From NCBI GenBank assembly GCA_963706385.1, contig OY970153.1, positions 124,001-188,000 of the forward strand: a stretch of DNA of 64,000 nucleotides. The letters run 5' to 3'. Of this stretch, positions 36,415-43,707 are shown one piece after another (the stretch's first letter is position 1; each line of letters opens with the position of its first letter). A model generated the notes under the pieces. It did no database searches. It saw nothing but the letters and a program-made list of their open reading frames with translations, and had not been told where the DNA came from. Both the position numbers and the translations under genes were made by a program. The DNA comes from Poindextera sp963706385 (GTDB lineage: Bacteria; Pseudomonadota; Alphaproteobacteria; Caulobacterales; Caulobacteraceae).

Positions 36415-37620
36415 ATGACCAAGCGCGTGAATTGGAGGGCGATGGGGCTCGCGGCCGCGGCGGTGCTCGTCCTCGCTGGCGCGGGCGGCTATTGGATCGC
36501 CCATCGCTCTGGGCCGACGCGATACGCGACCGCGCCGGTCACTCGGGGCGACGTGACCACCACCATCACCGCCAGCGGAACCGTCAATCCTGTGGTCACG
36601 GTGCAGGTGGGAACCTACGTCTCGGGCACGATCATTTCCCTGACCTGCGACTACAACACCCGTGTCCGCGAGGGTCAGCTCTGCGCGAAGATCGATCCGG
36701 CGCCCTATCAGATCGTCATGGATCAAGATCAGGCCGACCTGGCGGTCGCCAAGGCCCAGCTCGTCAAGGACCAGGCCAACCTCGTCTACACCCGGCTCGC
36801 GAGCGAGCGCGCCGCGCTTCTGTTCAAGCAGGACTCCGGCTCACGCGACGCCGCCGACGCCGCGCTGAACGCCTATGATCAGGCGACGGCCCAGGTGCGC
36901 CTCGACGCGGCCACCATCGAACAGAAGGCCGCGGCGCTGAAGGCCGCCCAGATCAATCTGAATTACACCAACATCGTCTCGCCGGTGAACGGCACGGTGG
37001 TGACGCGCGACGTCACCGCCGGTCAGACCGTCGCCGCGAGCCTTCAGACGCCGACGCTGTTCCTGATCGCCACCGACCTGACCAAGATGCAGGTCGACAC
37101 CAACGTCAGCGAGTCCGACATCGCCGGCGCCGCGGAAGGCGCTGGCGCCAGCTTCACGGTGGACGCTTTCCCCAACCAAAGCTTCCAAGGGACCGTGGCC
37201 CAGGTCCGACAATCGCCAATCAGCGTGCAGAACGTGATCACCTATGACGCCGTGATCACCGTCGCCAATCCAAACCTGCTGCTCAAGCCTGGGATGACGG
37301 CGACGGCCAAGATCGTCAAAGCCCAATCCCGGAACGTGCTTCGCGTGCCCTCCCAGGCGCTGAGGTTCACGCCCTCCGGCGCCGCCAAGCCGTCCGCCGC
37401 CAAGTCGGTCGGCGCCGGCCGGAGCGGGCGACGGGCGGTCTGGGTGCAGCGGGACGGCAAGCTGGTCCGGGTCCGGGTCACCGTCGGGCTCGACGACGAC
37501 AGCTTCGCCGAGATCAAATCCGGCGACCTGAAGCTTGGAGACCAGGTCGTTGTCTCCGAGGCCGAGTCGGGCAGAGCGGGCAAGGCTCCGGCGGCGACCA
37601 CCCCGTCGCTGCGCTTCTAG
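36415..37620 (+). CDS. macA: MacA-type HlyD-family efflux adaptor
   Basis: This 401-residue periplasmic adaptor begins MTKRVNWRAMGLAAAAVLV with a membrane anchor. It has the MacA features RGDVTTTITASGTVNPVVTV, VGTYVSGTIISLTCDYNTRV, a coiled-coil hairpin, NYTNIVSPVNGTVVTRDV and FLIATDLTKMQVDTNVSESD (about residues 43-62, 64-83, 182-199, 214-233). It would connect a MacB pump to an outer-membrane channel. The ATG at 36415 has GCAGG upstream; a GTG at 36361 is possible. The TAG stop is the first CTAG of MITE copy 4, which separates it from macB by 129 bp. Confidence 0.9.
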   Translation: MTKRVNWRAMGLAAAAVLVLAGAGGYWIAHRSGPTRYATAPVTRGDVTTTITASGTVNPVVTVQVGTYVSGTIISLTCDYNTRVREGQLCAKIDPAPYQIVMDQDQADLAVAKAQLVKDQANLVYTRLASERAALLFKQDSGSRDAADAALNAYDQATAQVRLDAATIEQKAAALKAAQINLNYTNIVSPVNGTVVTRDVTAGQTVAASLQTPTLFLIATDLTKMQVDTNVSESDIAGAAEGAGASFTVDAFPNQSFQGTVAQVRQSPISVQNVITYDAVITVANPNLLLKPGMTATAKIVKAQSRNVLRVPSQALRFTPSGAAKPSAAKSVGAGRSGRRAVWVQRDGKLVRVRVTVGLDDDSFAEIKSGDLKLGDQVVVSEAESGRAGKAPAATTPSLRF

Positions 37621-37735
37621 AGCGGGATGTGAAAAAGTGGATACCGGTTTTTCACGTCAATCCCGCTCTAAACTTTTAGAATTGATCACGTTTTATGATT
37701 TTGGATTGATTCAATCCAAAATCATCGTGATCTAG
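37617..37735. repeat. Two-hairpin MITE-like element, copy 4, second sequence family (119 bp)
   Basis: It begins CTAGAGCGGGATGTG and ends CATCGTGATCTAG. The first hairpin pairs AGAGCGGGAT with ATCCCGCTCT; the second pairs GATCACG with CGTGATC and contains an internal GATTTTGGATTG/CAATCCAAAATC palindrome. Architecture, ends and size match copies 1-3 but the inner sequence differs. It lies between macA and macB, starting at the macA stop codon. Confidence 0.82.
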
Positions 37736-37749
37736 CCGGGACGCGCGGC

Positions 37750-39855
37750 ATGGCCGAAGCCGTCGTCGACATCACCAGTCTCACCCGAACCTTCCGGCTG
37801 GGCGACAGCGAAGTTCTGGCGCTGCGCGGCGTGGATTTGCGCATCGATCGCGGCGAGTTCGTCGCCATCATGGGATCGTCCGGGTCGGGCAAGTCGACGC
37901 TGATGAACATCATCGGCTGCCTCGACAGTCCGACCAGCGGCGGCTTCGCCTTCGAGGGCCGCGAGGTCGCGCGCCTGACCGAGACCCAGCTGGCGGACAT
38001 CCGCAGCCGGCGGATCGGCTTCGTTTTTCAGAGCTTCAACCTGTTGCCGCGCACCAGCGCGCTGGAGAACGTGGTCCTGCCGCTGCTCTACGGGCCCGCG
38101 GCGCAACTCAGCTCGGCCGAACGGGCCGCGCGGGGCCGCGACGGACTGGCGGGCGTCGGCCTGGCTGATCGCGCGCGCAATACGCCCAGCCAGCTTTCCG
38201 GCGGACAGCAGCAGCGCGTCGCCCTGGCCCGCGCGCTGATCAACCAGCCCGCGGTGCTCTTGGCCGACGAGCCGACCGGCAACCTCGACACCCGCACTTC
38301 GCACGAGATCATGGAGATCATCCGCAAACTCAACCGCGAACAGCGCGTGACGGTGATCGTGGTGACCCACGAACGCGACATCGCCGCCTATGCGGATCGG
38401 GTGATCGTGATGCGCGACGGGCAGATTGTCTCGGACGAGCATCAGACCGCGGTCGAGGCTCCAGCGTCAGCGCCAGCGCGGTCCAGCCCGGCCGAGGCGC
38501 CCGCCGCGGGGCCGGCCATCCCGCCGGCCGACGGCTCGGCCCTTCGCCTGGCCTTCCTGTCGATGATCGCCCAGGCCTCGCTGCAGGCCCTGGCGCGCAA
38601 CAAGCTGCGGTCGGCCCTGACCATGCTGGGCGTATTCATTGGAGTGGCCGCGCTGATCGCCATGGTCGCCGTGGGGGACGGCGCGAGCGCGGCGGTGAAG
38701 AAGCAGCTCGAGAGCCTGGGCACCAACATGGTCGTCGTCCAGCCGGGGGCCACGACCGCCGGCGGCGTTCGCGCCGGGGCGGGCAGCGCCTCGACCCTGA
38801 CCGTGATCGACGCCGAGACCATCCAGCGTGACGACCCGGCCGTCGAACAGGTCAGCTACCTCGCGCGCCAGTCCGGCCAGGTGGAGTACGGCGACCAGAA
38901 CTGGACCACGGTGATCCAGGGCGTGACGCCGAGCTATCTGGGCATCGTCAGTTGGCGGATCGCCGAGGGCGCCGCCATGACCGAGCAGGAAAACGACGCG
39001 GCCGACACGGTCTGCCTGATCGGCCAGACCGTCTACCAGAACCTGTTCGGGCCGGGCGAGGATCCCGTCGGCGCGGTGATCCTGGTCAAGGGCGTGCCGA
39101 TGCGGGTGATCGGTCTGCTCGCCGCCAAAGGCCAGACCGGCTATGGGCAGGATCAGGACGATCTGGTGATGATCCCGTTCAACACCGCCGAGCGCAAGGT
39201 TCTGGGCGTCGCCGCGCCGCAATCGTCCCAGAACCAGGTGAGCGCCAACTATCCGCCGGCGCCGAACGCCCTGGGCATCAACCCGCGCATGACCGGCTAC
39301 GTCAACAGCATCTATGTCCAGGCGGGCGCCGCCGACCTGGTGACGAGCGCCATCGATCAGGTGACCCGCACGCTCGCGCGGCGTCACCATATCCAGAACG
39401 GCCAGCTCAACGACTTCAGCGTCCGCAACCTCAGCCAGATCGCCGAGGCTCAGGCGGGCTCGAGCCAGGTGATGGCCGCGCTGCTGGCCATGGTCGCCTC
39501 GATCTCGCTGCTCGTCGGCGGCATCGGGATCATGAACATCCTTCTGGTGTCCGTCACCGAGCGGACCCGCGAGATCGGCATCCGCATGGCGATCGGCGCG
39601 CGCCGGCTGCAGGTGCTGCTGCAGTTCCTGGTCGAAGCGGTCCTTCTCAGCGTGACTGGCGGGGCGGCCGGAATCGTGGTCGGCGTGCTGGTGTCCTTCG
39701 CCATTTCGGCCGTGGCCCACTGGCCGATCCAGGTTTCGCCGCCCGCGATCCTGGGCGGCTTCGTCTTCTCGGCGGCGGTGGGAATCTTCTTCGGCTACTA
39801 TCCGGCCCGCAAGGCCGCGAACCTCAACCCGATCGATGCGCTGCGCTACGAGTAG
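37750..39855 (+). CDS. macB: MacB-type ABC transporter, ATPase-permease fusion
   Basis: This 701-residue protein has an N-terminal ATPase with Walker A GSSGSGKST (42-50), FVFQSFNLLPRTSALENV, LSGGQQQRVALARAL and LLADEPTGNLD, a Pro/Ala-rich linker (about 240-270), then the MacB membrane module: a first helix at SALTMLGVFIGVAALIAMVA, a periplasmic core domain, and three C-terminal helices including GGIGIMNILLVSVTERTREI. MacB exports macrolides, peptides or toxins with MacA and TolC. No clear ribosome site is seen before the ATG, possibly because MITE copy 4 inserted 14 bases upstream. No TolC gene is in the window. Confidence 0.92.
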   Translation: MAEAVVDITSLTRTFRLGDSEVLALRGVDLRIDRGEFVAIMGSSGSGKSTLMNIIGCLDSPTSGGFAFEGREVARLTETQLADIRSRRIGFVFQSFNLLPRTSALENVVLPLLYGPAAQLSSAERAARGRDGLAGVGLADRARNTPSQLSGGQQQRVALARALINQPAVLLADEPTGNLDTRTSHEIMEIIRKLNREQRVTVIVVTHERDIAAYADRVIVMRDGQIVSDEHQTAVEAPASAPARSSPAEAPAAGPAIPPADGSALRLAFLSMIAQASLQALARNKLRSALTMLGVFIGVAALIAMVAVGDGASAAVKKQLESLGTNMVVVQPGATTAGGVRAGAGSASTLTVIDAETIQRDDPAVEQVSYLARQSGQVEYGDQNWTTVIQGVTPSYLGIVSWRIAEGAAMTEQENDAADTVCLIGQTVYQNLFGPGEDPVGAVILVKGVPMRVIGLLAAKGQTGYGQDQDDLVMIPFNTAERKVLGVAAPQSSQNQVSANYPPAPNALGINPRMTGYVNSIYVQAGAADLVTSAIDQVTRTLARRHHIQNGQLNDFSVRNLSQIAEAQAGSSQVMAALLAMVASISLLVGGIGIMNILLVSVTERTREIGIRMAIGARRLQVLLQFLVEAVLLSVTGGAAGIVVGVLVSFAISAVAHWPIQVSPPAILGGFVFSAAVGIFFGYYPARKAANLNPIDALRYE

Positions 39856-39864
39856 GCGCGCGAA

Positions 39865-39878
39865 TTGACCCGGCTCAA
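39865..39878 (+). promoter_or_regulatory. FNR/FixK-like box upstream of host-attachment/ftsH genes
   Basis: TTGACCCGGCTCAA has both core halves TTGA and TCAA with correct spacing. A -41.5 site gives a start near 39913, 20 bases before the ATG at 39933. Confidence 0.6.
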
Positions 39879-39932
39879 GGCGAGCCGCGCCGCGGGGCGC
39901 GAGCATCCGCCCAAGACACTCGGAGCATCACC

Positions 39933-40367
39933 ATGACCGCACACCTGAAGATCCAATTCGTCGTCGTGGACAGCTCGCGCGCGCGGTGGGTCAGCCGCTC
40001 CGAAACCGCCGACGATTTCGTCACCGGCAAGGAGCTCCACGCCGAGCCCCTGATAACCGGCGATCCGCAAGGCGTGGTCTTTGAAGCCTCGTCGGGGCAG
40101 CGCTTCAATGTCCAGGAAGGCGACGAAGCCGCGAAGAAGCACCACGCAGTGTTCGCCCGCCAGGTCGCGGATGCGCTCAACGCCCAGGCCGCCGCCGGCG
40201 CCTTCGAGCGCCTGGCGCTGGTGGCTCCGACCCGCACCCTCGGCGTGATCACCGAGCACCTGAACACCGCGGCCAAGGCCAAGCTGGTCAACACCCTGGC
40301 CAAGGACCTGACCAAGACGCCGGATCACGAGCTTGGGCGGTGGCTCCGTCCCCTGGAGTTGGGCTGA
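39933..40367 (+). CDS. Host attachment family protein (BaeRF-like)
   Basis: This 144-residue cytoplasmic protein belongs to the family annotated as required for attachment to host cells. It begins MTAHLKIQFVVVDSSRARW and contains FARQVADALNAQAAAGAFER, LALVAPTRTLGVITEHL and the C-terminal KDLTKTPDHELGRWLRP (about residues 71-90, 91-107, 121-137). The fold resembles archaeal release-factor (eRF1/baeRF) domains; the actual role may be in stress or ribosome-related functions. GGAG lies eight bases before the ATG. It is 27 bp upstream of an ftsH gene and behind a FixK-like box. Confidence 0.85.
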   Translation: MTAHLKIQFVVVDSSRARWVSRSETADDFVTGKELHAEPLITGDPQGVVFEASSGQRFNVQEGDEAAKKHHAVFARQVADALNAQAAAGAFERLALVAPTRTLGVITEHLNTAAKAKLVNTLAKDLTKTPDHELGRWLRPLELG

Positions 40368-40394
40368 GGGTGGGCTTGAACGGATCGCGCCGAC

Positions 40395-42257
40395 ATGCCG
40401 ACGCCTCAGCAGCCTGACCCCTCCGGCAAGCCCGACGATCACAAGGGCCACCTGACCATCGGCTATGTGATCGGCGCGATCCTGGTGATCCTGCTGTTCC
40501 AGTGGATCGCCGTCGTCATGGTCGACGTTCAGACCATCCCCTACAGCCAGTTTGACGCCATGGTCGCCAAGGGCCAGGTCGGCGAGGTCACCGTCGGCCT
40601 CAACACCATCGAAGGCGTCTCCAAGGACGGTAAGACCCGGTTCGTCACCAACCGCGTCGATCCGGCGCTGGCCCAGACGCTGACGGCCAGGGGCGTGGTG
40701 GTGAAGGGCCAACCCTCGGGCGGGCTGTTGGCGACACTGCTGTCGTGGATCGCGCCGTTTTTCGTGTTCTACCTGGTCTGGGTGTTCATGCTGCGCCGCG
40801 CGGGCGGCGCCGGACTGGGCGGGTTGATGAGCGTCGGCAAATCCGGCGCGCGGGTCTATGCGGAGACCGACGTCAAGGTGACCTTCGCCGACGTCGCCGG
40901 CGTTGACGAGGCCAAGTTCGAGCTGCAGGAGGTGGTGGCCTTCCTGAAGGATCCGACCACCTTCGGCCGGCTGGGGGCGCGCGTGCCCAAGGGCATCCTG
41001 CTGGTCGGCCCGCCGGGGACCGGCAAGACCCTGCTGGCGCGCGCGGTGGCGGGCGAGGCGGGGGTCGCCTTCTTCTCGATCACCGGATCGGCCTTCGTCG
41101 AGATGTTCGTCGGCGTCGGGGCCGCGCGGGTGCGCGACCTGTTTGACCAGGCGCGCAAGGCCGCGCCCTGCATCATCTTCATCGACGAGCTCGACGCCCT
41201 GGGCCGCAGCCGCAGCGGCGCCATGATCGGCGGGCTGGACGAAAAGGAGCAGACCCTCAACCAGCTCCTGGCCGAACTCGACGGTTTCGATCCGAGCACG
41301 GGCGTCATCCTGCTGGCCGCGACCAATCGTCCGGAGATCCTCGATCCGGCGCTGCTCAGGGCCGGCCGCTTCGATCGCCAGGTGCTGGTCGACCGGCCCG
41401 ACCACAAGGGACGGCTGCAGATCCTCAATGTGCATGCGCGCAAGGTGACCCTGGATCCAGGCCTGGACCTCGACCAGGTGGCCGGCATGACCACCGGCTT
41501 CACCGGCGCGGACCTGGCCAATCTGGTCAACGAGGCGGCGATCGCCGCCACCCGCCGCCGGGCCGACGCGGTGGGGCTCGACGACTTCACCGTGGCGATC
41601 GAGCGCATCGTCGCGGGGCTGGAGAAGAAGAGCCGCGTGCTGAGCAAGGACGAGCGCCGGCGGGTGGCCTACCACGAGATGGGTCATGCCCTGGTGGCGG
41701 CCAGCCTGCCGGGGGTCGATCCGGTGCAGAAGGTCTCGATCATTCCGCGCGGGGTCGGCGCGCTCGGCTACACCATGCAGCGACCGACCGAGGACCGGTT
41801 CCTGCTGGCGCGCAGCGACCTGGAAAAGCGCGTCGCCGTGCTCCTGGGCGGGCGCGCCGCCGAGGCCATGATCTTCGACGGCGACGTCTCGACCGGAGCC
41901 GCCGACGACCTGCAGCGGGCCACCGAGATCGCCGTGGAAATGGTGACCCGCCACGGCATGGACCCGACGGTCGGCCAGCGGGTCTATGCGCCCCAGCCGC
42001 AGCCTTTCCTGGGCGGGCCGCAGGATCGCTACGTGACCGCCGCCGAGACCACCGCGCGGGAGATCGACGTGGCCGTGCGCGACATCGTCGCCCAAGGCGA
42101 AAAAAGGGCGCTGGACATCCTCGCGACGCTGCGTTCGGAACTCGACGCCGGCGTGGGGCTGTTGTTGACCAGGGAGACGCTGACCGCCGAGGAATTTCCC
42201 GCCCTGCGGCCGACGCCGGGGACGCCAAGGCAAACCGTGGCGCACCCCTCCGCCTGA
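40395..42257 (+). CDS. ftsH: ATP-dependent zinc metalloprotease FtsH-type (accessory copy)
   Basis: This 620-residue AAA protease has two N-terminal membrane helices (YVIGAILVILLFQWIAVVM and FFVFYLVWVFMLRR), an AAA domain with Walker A GPPGTGKT (about 205-212), Walker B IIFIDELDALGRSR and ATNRPEILDPALLRAGRFD, and a protease domain with HEMGH (His about 427). It degrades membrane and soluble proteins. Gene context (FixK-like box, host-attachment gene, not next to tilS) suggests it is not the housekeeping copy but a stress or low-oxygen one. The C-terminal tail is Pro/Thr-rich. Confidence 0.92.
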   Translation: MPTPQQPDPSGKPDDHKGHLTIGYVIGAILVILLFQWIAVVMVDVQTIPYSQFDAMVAKGQVGEVTVGLNTIEGVSKDGKTRFVTNRVDPALAQTLTARGVVVKGQPSGGLLATLLSWIAPFFVFYLVWVFMLRRAGGAGLGGLMSVGKSGARVYAETDVKVTFADVAGVDEAKFELQEVVAFLKDPTTFGRLGARVPKGILLVGPPGTGKTLLARAVAGEAGVAFFSITGSAFVEMFVGVGAARVRDLFDQARKAAPCIIFIDELDALGRSRSGAMIGGLDEKEQTLNQLLAELDGFDPSTGVILLAATNRPEILDPALLRAGRFDRQVLVDRPDHKGRLQILNVHARKVTLDPGLDLDQVAGMTTGFTGADLANLVNEAAIAATRRRADAVGLDDFTVAIERIVAGLEKKSRVLSKDERRRVAYHEMGHALVAASLPGVDPVQKVSIIPRGVGALGYTMQRPTEDRFLLARSDLEKRVAVLLGGRAAEAMIFDGDVSTGAADDLQRATEIAVEMVTRHGMDPTVGQRVYAPQPQPFLGGPQDRYVTAAETTAREIDVAVRDIVAQGEKRALDILATLRSELDAGVGLLLTRETLTAEEFPALRPTPGTPRQTVAHPSA

Positions 42258-42279
42258 CCGCGCCGTTCGGGCCCGATCG

Positions 42280-42293
42280 TTGAGCCAAATCAA
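42280..42293 (+). promoter_or_regulatory. FNR/FixK-like box upstream of lone receiver gene
   Basis: TTGAGCCAAATCAA has TTGA and TCAA cores. Its centre is 41.5 bases from the A of the ATG at 42328, and TATGAA (42316-42321) lies at the -10 position, so the transcript may start at the initiation codon. Confidence 0.65.
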
Positions 42294-42327
42294 AGGCCCA
42301 GGCGCGTGTTTCGGCTATGAAATCACC

Positions 42328-42708
42328 ATGACGTCCGAAGGAAGCCACCGGTTGATCGCCATTGTCGAGGATGACGAAGACGTGTTGAACGCGTTGCAGT
42401 TCGCGCTCGAAGCGGACGGCTACGCCGTCTGCGCGTTCCTGGACGCCGCCCAGGCGCTCGACAGCCCGAACATCGATCGCGCCGATTGCCTGGTGATCGA
42501 CTATGGCCTGCCGGGCATGGATGGCGTCGAGCTGATGAAGGCGCTTCGGAGCCGCCAGGTCGCCTGTCCCGCGATCATCATCACCGGCAATCCGACCCCG
42601 CGCTGCCGCCGGGAAGCCGATGCGGTCGGCGCGCCGGTGCTGGAAAAACCGCTGATGGCCCACGCCCTGGCGCGCCAGATCGAGGCGGCGCTGAGCCCCG
42701 CGGTCTAG
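42328..42708 (+). CDS. Single-domain response regulator (receiver only)
   Basis: This 126-residue CheY-like receiver has acidic residues in AIVEDDEDVL, the phospho-accepting Asp58 in VIDYGLPGMDG, the Thr of IIITGN and the conserved Lys in VLEKPL. The I-D-Y/P-G-L-P-x-M-D-G style is close to FixJ-type receivers, but there is no output domain. It could be a phosphate sink or a signalling partner in the FixLJ-like pathway; no kinase gene is nearby. The start is the ATG at 42328, since the upstream TTG lies in the FixK-like box. Confidence 0.9.
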   Translation: MTSEGSHRLIAIVEDDEDVLNALQFALEADGYAVCAFLDAAQALDSPNIDRADCLVIDYGLPGMDGVELMKALRSRQVACPAIIITGNPTPRCRREADAVGAPVLEKPLMAHALARQIEAALSPAV

Positions 42709-42876
42709 GAGTCCGACTCCGATTCCGACGCTCGGCGCCGACGGCGTTGGGCCGGGTGGGGTGGACGCCGGCTCGCCGAACCGCGGGCCGACGACTGATC
42801 AAGCAACACGTTTTTCGGATGTAGATCGAGAGTCACGGGGACAACGGCGGCGCCCGGATGACGGACGGAAGATGAT

Positions 42877-43080
42877 GTGAAGTTGACGCCCACGGCAATA
42901 ATTGTTGCCCTTTCCTGCTTGCCAGTTTCAGCGCACAGCCTCTCGGCCATTTGCACTTATAGAAAGTCTGTCGCCGCTGAAGCGCGCGTTCTAAGCCCCC
43001 AAAGTTGGCGAGACCTCCACAGGCTCTTTACCAAATACGCACCTTGCGATGACGGCGAACAGGCGGCGAGGCGTCGATGA
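42877..43080 (+). CDS. Small secreted protein, possibly truncated
   Basis: This 67-residue frame (GTG start) encodes a signal-peptide-like N-terminus, MKLTPTAIIVALSCLPVSA, then SWRDLHRLFTKYAPCDDGEQ and three arginines before the stop. The W-x-x-L-x-x-x-F-x-x-Y-x-x-C-D-D-G pattern looks like small periplasmic proteins that normally continue for several dozen residues, so this copy is probably shortened by a frameshift. Base composition is less GC-rich than neighbours. The rest of 42709-43131 holds no recognisable gene. It may be a pseudogene. Confidence 0.4.
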   Translation: MKLTPTAIIVALSCLPVSAHSLSAICTYRKSVAAEARVLSPQSWRDLHRLFTKYAPCDDGEQAARRR

Positions 43081-43131
43081 GGCGCCAAGCGTTGGTTTTC
43101 GACCACGAACGGCGCCGCGCTCCGAGCCTCC

Positions 43132-43563
43132 TCAGTGCGCGTCGAGGTAGGCTTCTATCGAATGGCCGAACTGGGACAGGGCGTCCTCCAGATAGTCGCT
43201 GACCAGGGGGATCTCGGCGACGTAGCGGGGCGTGCGCGCCCGGCCGACGTCACGGGCGGCCTCCCGGGCCTCGGCCCATTCCTCGATCGAGAAATCCCCG
43301 CGCCCCAGCCAGATCAGCGCGATCAGATCGAGCTGTTCGTCGTCGTTCAGGTCGCTGATGGCCGAGACCAGTTCGTCATAGGTCGCATCGTCCGGTCCGG
43401 CCTCGAGCACATCGACATTGTTGTCGTCACTGGGGCTGGAGGAGGATTCGGGATCGGTCTCCTCGACCTTGGCGTCGAACTCGCGCGCCTTCATCACGAT
43501 CGGAAATACCGCGTCGGGGCCGAGGGTCAGGTCCGGCAGGGTTTTGGGTTCGGTGTCGATCAT
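43132..43563 (-). CDS. DUF3775 family protein
   Basis: This 143-residue acidic, soluble protein starts MIDTEPKTLPDLTLGPDAVF. It has a Ser/Asp-rich linker (residues about 38-50) and the conserved DUF3775 region ELVSAISDLNDDEQLDLIAL, IWLGRGDFSIEEWAEA and the C-terminal PLVSDYLEDALSQFG. Function is unknown. GGGAG lies six bases before the ATG at 43563. It diverges from ppsA; a FixK box at 43612-43625 would place its transcription start 14 bases upstream of the ATG. Confidence 0.85.
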   Translation of the reverse strand: MIDTEPKTLPDLTLGPDAVFPIVMKAREFDAKVEETDPESSSSPSDDNNVDVLEAGPDDATYDELVSAISDLNDDEQLDLIALIWLGRGDFSIEEWAEAREAARDVGRARTPRYVAEIPLVSDYLEDALSQFGHSIEAYLDAH

Positions 43564-43611
43564 CTCGCGCTCCCTTGCCACCCGAGCATGGGCGGCCGCG
43601 AGCGAGCCGCC

Positions 43612-43625
43612 TTGATCCGCGTCAA
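43612..43625 (-). promoter_or_regulatory. FNR/FixK box serving DUF3775
   Basis: TTGATCCGCGTCAA is an exact TTGAY-N4-RTCAA site. Its centre is 55 bases from the DUF3775 ATG on the minus strand, so a -41.5 site gives a start near 43577. Confidence 0.75.
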
Positions 43626-43637
43626 GCCTCGCTCCAG

Positions 43638-43651
43638 TTGATCGCGATCAA
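43638..43651 (+). promoter_or_regulatory. FNR/FixK box serving ppsA
   Basis: TTGATCGCGATCAA is a perfect palindromic FNR/FixK site. A -41.5 position gives a start near 43686, 22 bases before the ppsA ATG. With the neighbouring box it makes a divergent pair. Confidence 0.8.
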
Positions 43652-43707
43652 AGGCCCGGGCGGGCGATCGGCGCAGCATCGCGCTCTCAGCCAAGCCGAG
43701 CACGCCC

